Below, piece by piece: positions 1 through 7,555 of a stretch of DNA of 64,000 nucleotides (position 1 is the stretch's first letter; every line of letters starts with the position of its first letter). The position numbers were made by a program, and so were the translations under genes. The notes beneath the pieces are model-generated. The model ran no database searches. It had not been told where the DNA came from and saw nothing but the letters and a program-made list of their open reading frames with translations. Origin of the DNA: Deltaproteobacteria bacterium. Lineage in GTDB: Bacteria > Myxococcota_A > UBA9160 > UBA4427. The stretch covers positions 310,001 through 374,000 of the forward strand of contig JADJOR010000001.1 of the NCBI GenBank assembly GCA_016713665.1. The letters run 5' to 3'.

Positions 1-282
1 CGCACAGGCGCCCCGCCCGGCGCTCGCCGCCCCCGGCTCGAGTCGCACCGCGGCAAGCCGGACGCAATCCGACGGCAGGCTCGTGGCAGGCCCACGGCAA
101 TCGGACGGCCGCGTGAGGGCCGGGCGACGGCCAGGGGCAGGGGCGTCGAATTTTCCCATCGCATCGCGCCACGCACGCCTCGAAACGGTCACTCCCTGTA
201 TGTCGGTGGGGGAAACCCTTTCGATCTCTGGGAACCGGGACACGGCATCGCGCTCGCTCGCGAGCGCGGGGAGATTGCCGCT

Positions 283-1185
283 TTGTCTCGTCCGTATGCT
301 GCTGCTGCAGTGTCCGTCGCTGTCGACGTCTACGCTGAGAACGCCGAGAACGCCGGGGGCGCGAAAGCCTCCGGAAAAGATCAGGACCAGAAGGTCGCGA
401 AGACGGGCCCCCGCCGAAGGACCGCTCGGGCGAGCTCGGTTCGCGCGGAAGCGCCGACCCCGACCTCGCTCCGCGCCGACGAGGTCGATCGCGCAGGAGC
501 GACGGCCCTCGCGACGAGCGAGCCGGCCGGCGCGCCCCGACCTCCGGGCCGCAAAGCCGCGCGCAAGACGGCCGGCCGGGCGCCCGAGGTGCGCGTCACG
601 ACGCTGACGGATCAGGAGCTCCTCGAAGGCCTGCGCAGCGGCAGCGAGTGGCATTTCGGCGAGCTCTACCACCGTTATTTCCAGCGCATCTACAACTTCG
701 TGTACGCACGGGTGCGCAACCACGTCGAGAGCGAAGAGATCGTGCAGGAGACCTTCATCGCGGTCTTCCGCTCGTTCGAGAACTACCGCGGGCAGTCCTC
801 GCTCCTCTCCTGGATCTATGGAATCGCGAAGAACACCACGAACAACGCCCTTCGCCGCGCCAAGACGCAGAACGAGCGGATCGATCTCGTGGACGAGGGG
901 GAGCTCCTGCCGAGCGCGGCGCTCGCCGTGCATTCCCCCGACGACCTCCTCGACCTCCATCGATTCGGCGAAGAGCTGAGCGAACGCCTCGAGCAGCTCG
1001 CCGACTGGCAGGCCGAGATCTTCGCGATGCGCCACTTCGAGAACCTCTCGATCCCCGAGATCTCGAAGCGGACCCGGCGATCGAGCGATGCCGTTCGTTC
1101 GAGTCTCTATCGCGTGAAGCGGCTCTTCTTCGAGACGGCCCTCCCGGGCAGCGGGGCGACCCTGTCCGCGGAGGATCGTGGATGA
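283..1185 (+). CDS. RNA polymerase sigma factor, sigma-70/ECF type, with long N-terminal extension
   Basis: 300-aa protein. Residues about 120-195 match sigma region 2 (the stretch around ELYHRYFQRIYNFVYARV and EEIVQETFIAVFRSFENYRG) and residues about 228-282 match region 4 with a helix-turn-helix (LSIPEISKRTRRSSDAVRSS). It would direct core RNA polymerase to a regulon I cannot identify. Residues 1-105 are low-complexity, rich in Ala, Arg and Pro, and not conserved-looking. The TTG start at 283 gives the longest reading frame; a GTG just before the conserved part (about 592) is an alternative, and the extension may not be translated. The stop overlaps the start of the next gene (ATGA at 1182-1185), so a small coupled partner is likely. 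The 282 bases upstream hold no gene I can recognise. Confidence 0.85.
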   Translation: MSRPYAAAAVSVAVDVYAENAENAGGAKASGKDQDQKVAKTGPRRRTARASSVRAEAPTPTSLRADEVDRAGATALATSEPAGAPRPPGRKAARKTAGRAPEVRVTTLTDQELLEGLRSGSEWHFGELYHRYFQRIYNFVYARVRNHVESEEIVQETFIAVFRSFENYRGQSSLLSWIYGIAKNTTNNALRRAKTQNERIDLVDEGELLPSAALAVHSPDDLLDLHRFGEELSERLEQLADWQAEIFAMRHFENLSIPEISKRTRRSSDAVRSSLYRVKRLFFETALPGSGATLSAEDRG

Positions 1186-1493
1186 AACGCTCGGGTGGGA
1201 ATGGGGGCGACGCGGGCCCGCGGCGCCCGTGGGCCCAGGATCGTTCGGGCGGTGCGCGCGGTGGCCGCTCGAGACGGCTCGCGTTGTCGGCGCCGCCTTC
1301 GCCGTCTGCGGTGCGCGCTGCGGGCTTCCGGGGGTCCTGTGCGCGGGACTTCGAGGACTTCGTCGCGGGGGACGGCGGCTGGACGACCGTCCTGCGGACC
1401 GTGCCGGATCCGGGCTTTCGCGAGGGGCTGCGCCGTCAGCTCTGGCGCATCCACGTGCTGAGGCGGGCCCATCGGGGATTCGAGCGAAACTAG
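1182..1493 (+). CDS. Small protein coupled to the sigma factor, possible regulator
   Basis: 103-aa protein whose ATG overlaps the sigma-factor stop codon (ATGA), so the two are translationally coupled. The first 60 residues are Gly/Arg/Pro-rich. The last 30, with the motif DPGFREGLRRQLWRIHV, look like the conserved part. Short proteins with a PGFREGLR-LW tail follow sigma factors in other delta-type bacteria, to my knowledge without an assigned function. No membrane segment and no zinc-binding HxxxCxxC anti-sigma motif is visible, so calling it an anti-sigma factor would be inference from position. It ends 11 bases before the convergent ilvN stop, and no terminator is visible between them. 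Confidence 0.6.
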   Translation: MKRSGGNGGDAGPRRPWAQDRSGGARGGRSRRLALSAPPSPSAVRAAGFRGSCARDFEDFVAGDGGWTTVLRTVPDPGFREGLRRQLWRIHVLRRAHRGFERN

Positions 1494-1504
1494 CCTTCGG
1501 AGCT

Positions 1505-2077
1505 TCAGGTCATCTCGAGCGCGCGGGCCATCACGATCTTGCCCGAGCGGACCAGGTCGACGATCTGCTCCGGCGAGAACAACGAGACCATCGCGTCGAG
1601 CTTCTCGCTGCTGCCGTAGACGCGCAGGATCACGCTCTCCGGCGCGTAGTCGACCACCTTCGCGTTGAAATGCTCCGCGATCTCGAGGACGTCGCGCCGC
1701 GTCGCCCCTTCGCAGCGGACCTTGATCAGCGCGATCTCGGTCTCGTAGCGATCGCTCGTCGTATGGTCGAGGGCGTGGACGACGTCCACGAGCTTCGAGA
1801 GCTGGCGGATCATCTGCTCGAGGATCGCGACGTCGCCGGAGCAGGTGACGGTCATGCGCGAGAAGCCGGCCTGCGCGGACGGCGACACGACGAGGCTCTC
1901 GATGTTGTAGCCGCGGCGCGAGAAGACCATGGCGACCCGCACGAGGACGCCGGGCGCGTCGCGCACGAGCAGGGAGATCGTGTGCAGATCGGCGCTCTGG
2001 GTCGCCGGGGTCATGGGCGTCGCACGCGCGAGGGCGCGGCGGCGGGACGGGGTTTCCATCGGAGTCGGACTGGACAT
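1505..2077 (-). CDS. ilvN: Acetolactate synthase small (regulatory) subunit
   Basis: 190-aa protein. It binds the IlvB catalytic subunit and mediates feedback inhibition by branched-chain amino acids in valine, leucine and isoleucine synthesis. An ACT domain spans about residues 32-105 (HTISLLVRDAPGVLVRVAMV, then RRGYNIESLVV), followed by the ALS small-subunit C-terminal domain (TRRDVLEIAEHFNAKVVDY and later FSPEQIVDLVRSGKIVMAR). The ATG at 2077 is preceded by a GAGGAAG ribosome-binding site. The first 30 residues are a non-conserved extension. The gene sits 86 bases downstream of ilvB on the same strand, the classical ilvBN order. Confidence 0.95.
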   Translation of the reverse strand: MSSPTPMETPSRRRALARATPMTPATQSADLHTISLLVRDAPGVLVRVAMVFSRRGYNIESLVVSPSAQAGFSRMTVTCSGDVAILEQMIRQLSKLVDVVHALDHTTSDRYETEIALIKVRCEGATRRDVLEIAEHFNAKVVDYAPESVILRVYGSSEKLDAMVSLFSPEQIVDLVRSGKIVMARALEMT

Positions 2078-2163
2078 GCGGGCTTCCTCGGTCGGTTCTC
2101 GTCGGGTCGGGCAGGGCAGGGGAGCCGGTACGCGCAGCGGCGCGCCGGGGCCGGCGTCGCGAA

Positions 2164-3897
2164 TCAGGTGCTGCCCGTCGGCTTCGCCATCTGCTCCTTG
2201 GGCTTCTCGATGATCATGCCCGAGAGGGGCGCACCGGCCGGGATCATCGGGAAGACGTTGTCTTCCTTCACGACCTCGGCGACCACGACGCAGGGGCCTT
2301 CGTCGTAGGCGTGGGCCTTGGCGAGGATCTTGTCGACGTCGGCGGGCCGCCGGATGCGCCAGGCCTTCACGCCGTAGGCTTCGGCGAGCTTCACGAAATC
2401 GGGATTGCCGACGAGGTCCACGCCGGAGAGCCGATTGTCGAAGAAGAGCTCCTGCCACTGGCGCACCATGCCCAGGAAGTTGTTGTTGATGATGAGGCAT
2501 TTGGCCGGGAGCTTCTGGATCGCCGCCGTCGCGAGCTCGGCCTGGGTCATCTGGAATCCGCCGTCGCCGACCACCGCCCAGACCTTCTTGTCGGGGCAGC
2601 CGAGCTGGGCGCCGAGGGCGGCCGGGAAGCCGAAGCCCATCGTGCCGGCGCCGCCCGAGGAGATCCAGTGGCGGTTCGTCGTCGAGAGACAGAACTGGGC
2701 CGCCCACATCTGGTGCTGACCGACGTCGGTCGTGATGATCGCGTCGCCGCGGGTCACCGCATGCAGCCGGTCGAGCACGTGCTGCGCGCGCAGGCCACCC
2801 TGCTTCGCATAACGAAGCGGATAGCGCTGGCGCCAGACCTCGCATTGGTCGAGCCAGGCCTTCGTGTCGGCCGGGGAGACGAGCGGGATCATCTCCTCGA
2901 GCACGAGGCGGGCGTCGCCCGCGATCGCGACGTCGGGCTTCACCATCTTCCCGAACTCGGCCGGATCGATGTCGATGTGGATCTTGACCGCGTCGACGCA
3001 GAACTCGTCGAGCTTGCCCGTGATGCGGTCGTCCCAGCGCGCGCCGATGGCCATGATCAGGTCGCAGTGGTCGACCGCCTTGTTGGCGTAGGCGGTGCCG
3101 TGCATGCCGAGCATGCCGAGGTTGCACGGCAGGGCCTCGCTGACCGCGCCCTTGCCGAGCAGCGTGTTCACGATCGGCGCGCGCAGCTTCTCGGCGAGGC
3201 GGATCACCGCCTTGCCCGCCCCGGAGATGACCGCGCCGTGGCCCACGTAGAGGATGGGCCGCTTCGCGTTCGTGAGCAGGTCCGCCGCGCGTCGGATCGC
3301 CGCCGCGTCGCCGTGGGTCGGCACCGTGTAGCCGGGCAGGTGGATCTCGTCGACGAAGGGGGCGTCGCAGGGACCCTGGGTCACGTCCTTCGGCAGATCG
3401 ATGAGCACCGGCCCCGGCCGTCCGCTGGTCGCGATGTGGAACGCCTCGCGCGTCGCACGCGGGATGTCGCTCGCGCTCTTGAGCAGGTAGCTGTGCTTCA
3501 CGACGGCGTAGGTGATGCCGGTGACGTCGGCTTCCTGGAAGCCGTCCTTGCCGAGCATGGACGTGATGGTCTGGCCGGTCAGCACGATCATCGGGACGGA
3601 GTCCATGTGGGCCGTGAGGAGCCCCGTGACCGTGTTGGTCGCGCCGGGGCCCGACGTGACGAGCACGACGCCGGGCTTGCCGGTGGCGCGCGCATAGCCG
3701 TCGGCCATATGGGCCGCGCCCTGCTCGTGGCGCACGAGGATCAGCTTGATGTCGGAGTCGACGAGGGCGTCGAAGATCGGCATGGCCGCGCCGCCCGAGT
3801 ACCCGAAGATGTACTCGACGCCCTCTCGTTCGAGGCACTGGATCAGCTTCTCGGCTCCGGTCGGCACCCTGGGCTCCATCGCCATCTCCCTCGTCAT
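2164..3897 (-). CDS. ilvB: Acetolactate synthase large (catalytic) subunit
   Basis: About 577 aa, normal for the family. It condenses two pyruvates to acetolactate, or pyruvate plus 2-oxobutyrate to acetohydroxybutyrate, using thiamine diphosphate, FAD and magnesium. Visible hallmarks are the catalytic glutamate in LVRHEQGAAHMADGYAR (about residue 58), the central FAD-binding domain, and the ThDP/Mg motif VVGDGGFQMTQAEL through NNNFLGMVRQWQ. I place the start at 3897 because AGGAAGGA lies seven bases before it. An in-frame ATG at 3918 would add seven residues but has no ribosome-binding site. It is first in the ilvBN transcript. Confidence 0.94.
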   Translation of the reverse strand: MTREMAMEPRVPTGAEKLIQCLEREGVEYIFGYSGGAAMPIFDALVDSDIKLILVRHEQGAAHMADGYARATGKPGVVLVTSGPGATNTVTGLLTAHMDSVPMIVLTGQTITSMLGKDGFQEADVTGITYAVVKHSYLLKSASDIPRATREAFHIATSGRPGPVLIDLPKDVTQGPCDAPFVDEIHLPGYTVPTHGDAAAIRRAADLLTNAKRPILYVGHGAVISGAGKAVIRLAEKLRAPIVNTLLGKGAVSEALPCNLGMLGMHGTAYANKAVDHCDLIMAIGARWDDRITGKLDEFCVDAVKIHIDIDPAEFGKMVKPDVAIAGDARLVLEEMIPLVSPADTKAWLDQCEVWRQRYPLRYAKQGGLRAQHVLDRLHAVTRGDAIITTDVGQHQMWAAQFCLSTTNRHWISSGGAGTMGFGFPAALGAQLGCPDKKVWAVVGDGGFQMTQAELATAAIQKLPAKCLIINNNFLGMVRQWQELFFDNRLSGVDLVGNPDFVKLAEAYGVKAWRIRRPADVDKILAKAHAYDEGPCVVVAEVVKEDNVFPMIPAGAPLSGMIIEKPKEQMAKPTGST

Positions 3898-4617
3898 CCG
3901 ATCATCCTTCCTTTTCATGGATCACGAAGAGGAGGAGTTTTTTCGTTCATTCGTCCGCGCGTTCAGGCCCGATCGATCTCGAAGCGCTGAAGACCGCGGA
4001 AGCTCAGACTTACCGGCTGAAGATCGACTCCTCGTGTTGGGTTTTTTGACAAAACCGAGTCGATCGATGCTGGATTCGGAGCCAGATCGGCAGGTTTCTC
4101 CTGGATCGGCCTCGATGAAAATGAGCTGAAGGAAGCAATTTCGCATAGAACGGGTAAAAAGGCATCCCTGATTCCGCTGAGAGCCCAGAAAACATCATGA
4201 CTTCGGAGAGAGTCTGGGGTCTCGAAGATCATGTTGACGAAAAGATCGGGTTTTCAGAGATGAAATCAGTCCGTGATTGAGTCGGGCTTTGCGAAAGAGC
4301 CCTCTTGGACGCGCAGGATGGCGTTGGGCGTGGTCAGGGCGGGTTGACGTTCCGCGTCCCGAGGGGATTTGAACGGACCCCCCGGGCGGAACGTCTAGAG
4401 ACCGGGTAATCTGCGGCGAGCGAGAGGCCACGGAGTCGGACTGCCCGGGATTGGCGAGGCGCTCCCGACCGTCGATCCCGATCGGATCGATCGAGGCCGG
4501 GTCGAGGGCCTTGGCGATCGCGCGCTCGACCTTCCGGGGTGGTCGCCGCGATGGATGTGAACGGGGCGCGGCGCCCGGCCGATAGGCGGGTCAGTTCCAC
4601 GTCACGAGGAGCCTGTC
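3898..4617. other. Non-coding region between ilvB and the lpt operon
   Basis: 720 bases between divergently transcribed operons. I see no convincing gene. Short reading frames exist on the minus strand but lack ribosome-binding sites or protein-like composition. Bases about 3919-4300 are clearly less GC-rich than the rest of the window, with T6 and A-rich tracts, and probably hold the ilvBN promoter and leader. No run of Leu/Ile/Val codons typical of an attenuation peptide is obvious. A strong hairpin at 4347-4394 is listed separately. Confidence 0.6.
4347..4394. repeat. Hairpin with GGAACGT arms
   Basis: ACGTTCCGC (4347-4355) pairs perfectly with GCGGAACGT (4386-4394), and inside this a GGGG/CCCC pairing can extend the stem around a loop near ATTTGAACGGA. 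It lies about 225 bases upstream of the lpt operon. It could be an operator, an RNA structure or a terminator without a U-tract. The function is unknown. Confidence 0.45.
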
Positions 4618-4899
4618 ATGCAGCATTCTCTCGAAGCGAGCGTTCGAAGCCCCCGGAACATCCTGCGCAGCCTGCGTCGAGGGGCGTTCGCCGTCGCGGC
4701 GCTCGTCCTGATCGCCCTGGCGGCCGCGACGCCGGTCGAGGCGGACGAGTACGACGAGAAGAGCTCGGGGCATCCGCTGCGCATCGTCGCCTACGTGCTG
4801 CATCCGGTCGGGGTCGCCATCGATTATCTGCTGCTCCGGCCGGCCCATTGGCTCGGCAGCCACGAGCCGCTCAAGACGATCTTCGGACACGAGGACTGA
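4618..4899 (+). CDS. Small exported protein at the head of the lpt operon
   Basis: 93-aa protein. Residues about 22-43 form a hydrophobic signal-peptide-like segment (AVAALVLIALAAATPVEA) ending in a possible signal peptidase site. The mature part, residues about 50-93, is compact and conserved-looking (HPLRIVAYVLHPVGVAIDYL, then LRPAHWLGSHEP and KTIFGH). Its second hydrophobic stretch could lie along or in the inner membrane. GAGGAG lies about 10 bases before the ATG. The stop is immediately followed by the GTG of lptC, so it is co-translated with LPS-transport genes. I recognise no family with a known function; a role in LPS transport is inferred only from position. Confidence 0.75.
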   Translation: MQHSLEASVRSPRNILRSLRRGAFAVAALVLIALAAATPVEADEYDEKSSGHPLRIVAYVLHPVGVAIDYLLLRPAHWLGSHEPLKTIFGHED

Positions 4900-5466
4900 G
4901 TGAAGACACGACTGGCCTGGATCGCCCGCCGGCTCCGGGCCGGCCGAACCGTGGCTCGGGCCGGTGTGCTCGCTCTGCTGATGGTGCCCGCCTCGATGGC
5001 GGAGGCGCCCGATCTCCACTGGCTCGACGGTGATCCCGGCCAGATCCTCCACGTGCAGGGCATGACCTTCGTCGCGAGCGAGGGCTCGGAGAACGAGATC
5101 ATGCTGCGCGCCGCTCGCGCGCGCTTCTATCCGGCCCGTCAGGTCGCCGACCTCGAAGACGTTCACGTCACCGTCGCGCCCGGTCCGGGTCGGACCGGCT
5201 TCGAGATGCGCTGTGAAAAGGGCCGGCTCAATCTGGCCTCACAATCCTTCGTCGCCGAGGGCCGCGTCGCCGGCACGATCGAGGGCGGTCGCGCCTTCGA
5301 GGCGCGTTGGGTGGCCTATGATGACGAGAAGCGGGTCCTCTATACGGATGAGCCCGTGGTGATCGTCGAACGGGGTGGAAGCTATCGCGGGGGTGGCTTT
5401 CGTTATTTCGTCGACGAGCAGCGCTTCCGCCTCGAGGGCGGCGCCTCCATCGTGCGGGAACCATGA
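4900..5466 (+). CDS. lptC: LPS export protein LptC
   Basis: 188-aa protein. It fits the LptC family: a single N-terminal membrane anchor (about residues 17-35) followed by a periplasmic beta-jellyroll. LptC passes lipopolysaccharide from the LptB2FG transporter to the LptA bridge. Typical sequence features are VQGMTFVASEGSENEIMLRA near residue 50, then ARFYPARQVADLEDVHVTV and later ERGGSYRGGGFRYF. The GTG start directly follows the stop of the 93-aa gene, and the end overlaps the lptA start by ATGA. lptF and lptG are not in this window. Confidence 0.82.
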   Translation: MKTRLAWIARRLRAGRTVARAGVLALLMVPASMAEAPDLHWLDGDPGQILHVQGMTFVASEGSENEIMLRAARARFYPARQVADLEDVHVTVAPGPGRTGFEMRCEKGRLNLASQSFVAEGRVAGTIEGGRAFEARWVAYDDEKRVLYTDEPVVIVERGGSYRGGGFRYFVDEQRFRLEGGASIVREP

Positions 5467-6731
5467 TCGGCAGCCAGACTCTCCATCCCGGCCCCCGCGC
5501 CGAAACCATGCCCCGATCGCGGCCCCGATCCGCGCGGCGTGCGCTGATCTTCGCGTTCGTCGTGGGGTGGCTCGGGACGTTCGCGTCGATTCCGAGCGCG
5601 CGGGCGGTCGAGGTCGCCCCTTCCACGCTGAGCGGGATTCGTATCGCGATCGCGCCCTTCGTCGGGGAGGAAGGGGTCGGGGAGGGCGGTGTCGGGGAAC
5701 GCGACGGAGAATCGATCTCGAACCAGCTCGCAGTCCGCTTCACACGGCTCGGGGTCGAGCGCCTGCTCGCGCCTGGGAGCTTCGTCGCAGAGCGGGAGTT
5801 CGATCCGCGTGCCGACGTCATCCGGACCTGGGCCCATCGAGCGGCCGTCGATTCGATCGTCGTCGGCCGCGTCGTGAGCCTGCGGCCGCGCTCGGAGGCG
5901 CGTCAGGTCGAGGCGGTCGTGCGCTCGGGTCACTCCGGCGCCGAGCTGTTCCGCCACGCGGTGCTCGTCCCGGCCCGGGCGGGTCTCGGGTCGGCCCTCG
6001 ATCAGCTCGCGGCTGCGATCGTGAGGGATCTCGGCGGTGACCCGCTGGCGGAGGCGCGGACGCCGTCGCTGCCGGTGCCGCCCCCGGTCTCCGCGGGGAC
6101 GCCCGGGGCGGCGGATTCGACCGCATCGAAGGCCGGCGTCGCGCCGAGGCCGAAGTCGGACGAGCCGAAGAGCGGGGGCGAGGGCACGGGCGCGGCGACG
6201 GCGCCGCCGAGTGCCGGCGCGGAGTCGGGCGCGAAGCCGAAGGCGGGGGGCGTCCAGGCCGGCAGCGGGCTCGAGACACGCATCGGTGTCGTGAAGTTCA
6301 ACAGCGACGCCCCGATCGAGATCAAGGCCGACCAGGCGGAGCTCACGGCCGAAGGGAACGATCGCAAGCTCGTCTTCCAGGGTGGCGTCTGGGTGAAGCA
6401 GGACAACGTGATCGTGACGAGCGATCGGTTGGAGGCGGAGTACGTCGACGGGGAATCCGAGCCGAGCCGCTTGCTCGCCCAGGGCTCCGTCCACGTCGAG
6501 CAGGGCAATCGCGCGGCGCGCTGTGATCGGGCGGAGTATCTGCGGGCGACATCGCAGCTGACCTGTCGCGGTCACGCCGAGCTCGTGCAGGGCTGCGACG
6601 TCGTGCGGGGCGAGGTGATCGTGCTCGATCTGGCGGCGGACAAGGCGCGCGTCGAAGGGGCCGCATCGATCGTGATCAATCCCAGGCAGAATGCGGATCC
6701 TCGTTGTGTCCGACCGGGAGGTCGCCCGTGA
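5463..6731 (+). CDS. lptA: LptA-like LPS bridge protein with extra N-terminal periplasmic domain
   Basis: 422 aa, more than twice the usual LptA length of about 180-200. A signal peptide covers roughly residues 1-48. Residues about 55-195 (GIRIAIAPFVGEEGVGEGGV, then ISNQLAVRFTRLGVERLLAP and VDSIVVGRVV) resemble the TolB-N-like fold of periplasmic proteins that begin with an IAVxPF strand. A Pro/Ala/Gly-rich linker follows (about 200-270). The C-terminal 150 residues are a recognisable OstA/LptA domain (IEIKADQAELTAEGNDRKLV, FQGGVWVKQDNV, SDRLEAEYV). Its position between lptC and lptB supports the LptA assignment. The fusion is unusual. It overlaps both neighbours (ATGA at 5463, GTGA at 6728). 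Confidence 0.8.
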   Translation: MIGSQTLHPGPRAETMPRSRPRSARRALIFAFVVGWLGTFASIPSARAVEVAPSTLSGIRIAIAPFVGEEGVGEGGVGERDGESISNQLAVRFTRLGVERLLAPGSFVAEREFDPRADVIRTWAHRAAVDSIVVGRVVSLRPRSEARQVEAVVRSGHSGAELFRHAVLVPARAGLGSALDQLAAAIVRDLGGDPLAEARTPSLPVPPPVSAGTPGAADSTASKAGVAPRPKSDEPKSGGEGTGAATAPPSAGAESGAKPKAGGVQAGSGLETRIGVVKFNSDAPIEIKADQAELTAEGNDRKLVFQGGVWVKQDNVIVTSDRLEAEYVDGESEPSRLLAQGSVHVEQGNRAARCDRAEYLRATSQLTCRGHAELVQGCDVVRGEVIVLDLAADKARVEGAASIVINPRQNADPRCVRPGGRP

Positions 6732-7459
6732 GCAGCGAGGTGCTGACCGCCCGCGGACTGGTCAAACGCTACGGCGAGAAGATCGCCGTGCGCGGGATCG
6801 ATCTCGACGTCCATCCGGCCGAGGTCGTCGGACTGCTCGGGCCCAACGGTGCGGGCAAGACGACGACCTTCAACATGATCGCAGGCAGCGTTCGCCCGAC
6901 CGAGGGCCGGGTCGCGCTCGGGGCGAACGACATCACCGACCTGCCCATGTATCGCCGGGCGCGAATGGGAATCACCTACCTCCCGCAGGAGGCGTCGATC
7001 TTCCGCAAGCTCTCGGTCGCCGACAACGTCGCCGCGATCCTCGAGACGGTCGAGCCCGACCGGGCGCGGCGCAAGCAGCGCCTGGCCGAGCTGCTCGCCG
7101 AGCTGAACCTGACCGAGAAGGCGAATCGCAAGGGCGCCGACCTCTCGGGCGGCGAGCGCCGGCGCGTCGAGATCACCCGGGCGCTCGTCCTCGATCCCCG
7201 CTTCATGTTGCTCGACGAGCCCTTCGCGGGCGTCGATCCGATCGCGGTGATCGACATCCAGAAAATCATCGAGCAGCTGCGCGCCCGGGGCATCGGCGTC
7301 ATCATCACGGATCACAGCGTACGCGAGACCTTGTCGATCTGTGATCGCGCCTACATCATCAAGGACGGCGCGATCCTGCGGCAGGGGGCGCCGGCCGAGA
7401 TCGCCGCGGATCCCGAGGTTCGCGAGGTCTACCTCGGCAAGAATTTCCGCCTGGGCTGA
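6728..7459 (+). CDS. lptB: LPS export ABC transporter ATP-binding protein LptB
   Basis: 243 aa, the standard length. It is the cytoplasmic ATPase that powers lipopolysaccharide extraction by LptFG. Walker A is GPNGAGKT (about 38-45), the Q-loop is in YLPQEASIFRKLSV, the signature is DLSGGERRRVEI and Walker B is FMLLDEPFAGVDP. The YLPQEASIFRKL stretch is characteristic of LptB among ABC ATPases. I choose the GTG at 6728 because it overlaps the lptA stop (GTGA) and follows GGGAGG; an ATG at 6704 would add eight unlikely residues. Confidence 0.96.
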   Translation: MSSEVLTARGLVKRYGEKIAVRGIDLDVHPAEVVGLLGPNGAGKTTTFNMIAGSVRPTEGRVALGANDITDLPMYRRARMGITYLPQEASIFRKLSVADNVAAILETVEPDRARRKQRLAELLAELNLTEKANRKGADLSGGERRRVEITRALVLDPRFMLLDEPFAGVDPIAVIDIQKIIEQLRARGIGVIITDHSVRETLSICDRAYIIKDGAILRQGAPAEIAADPEVREVYLGKNFRLG

Positions 7460-7555
7460 GCGTCCGGGGGGCCATCCGTCTCAAGATGGACGGTGGTGCG
7501 GTCGTGAAGTAGGGCGCCGAAACGGCGGGTCGGGCACGGGAACGAGAAGGCGCTC

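Noticed and set aside
162..210. ECF-type autoregulated promoter (GAAAC about 16 bases before TCGGTG) upstream of the sigma factor
   Set aside because: The match is short and imperfect, and similar sequences are frequent in GC-rich DNA.
1..282. Possible end of an upstream gene at the left edge
   Set aside because: An open frame exists from 83 but is Arg/Pro-rich with no recognisable motif; no real gene is supported.
1505..3838. 777-residue open frame on the minus strand across ilvN and ilvB
   Set aside because: Only its C-terminal 190 residues are a real protein (IlvN). The rest is an Arg/Pro-rich shadow of ilvB, which is read in another frame.
3922..4232. Branched-chain amino-acid leader peptide upstream of ilvB
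   Set aside because: Short frames on the minus strand have only a few scattered Leu/Ile codons and no adjacent terminator with a U-tract, so attenuation is not supported.
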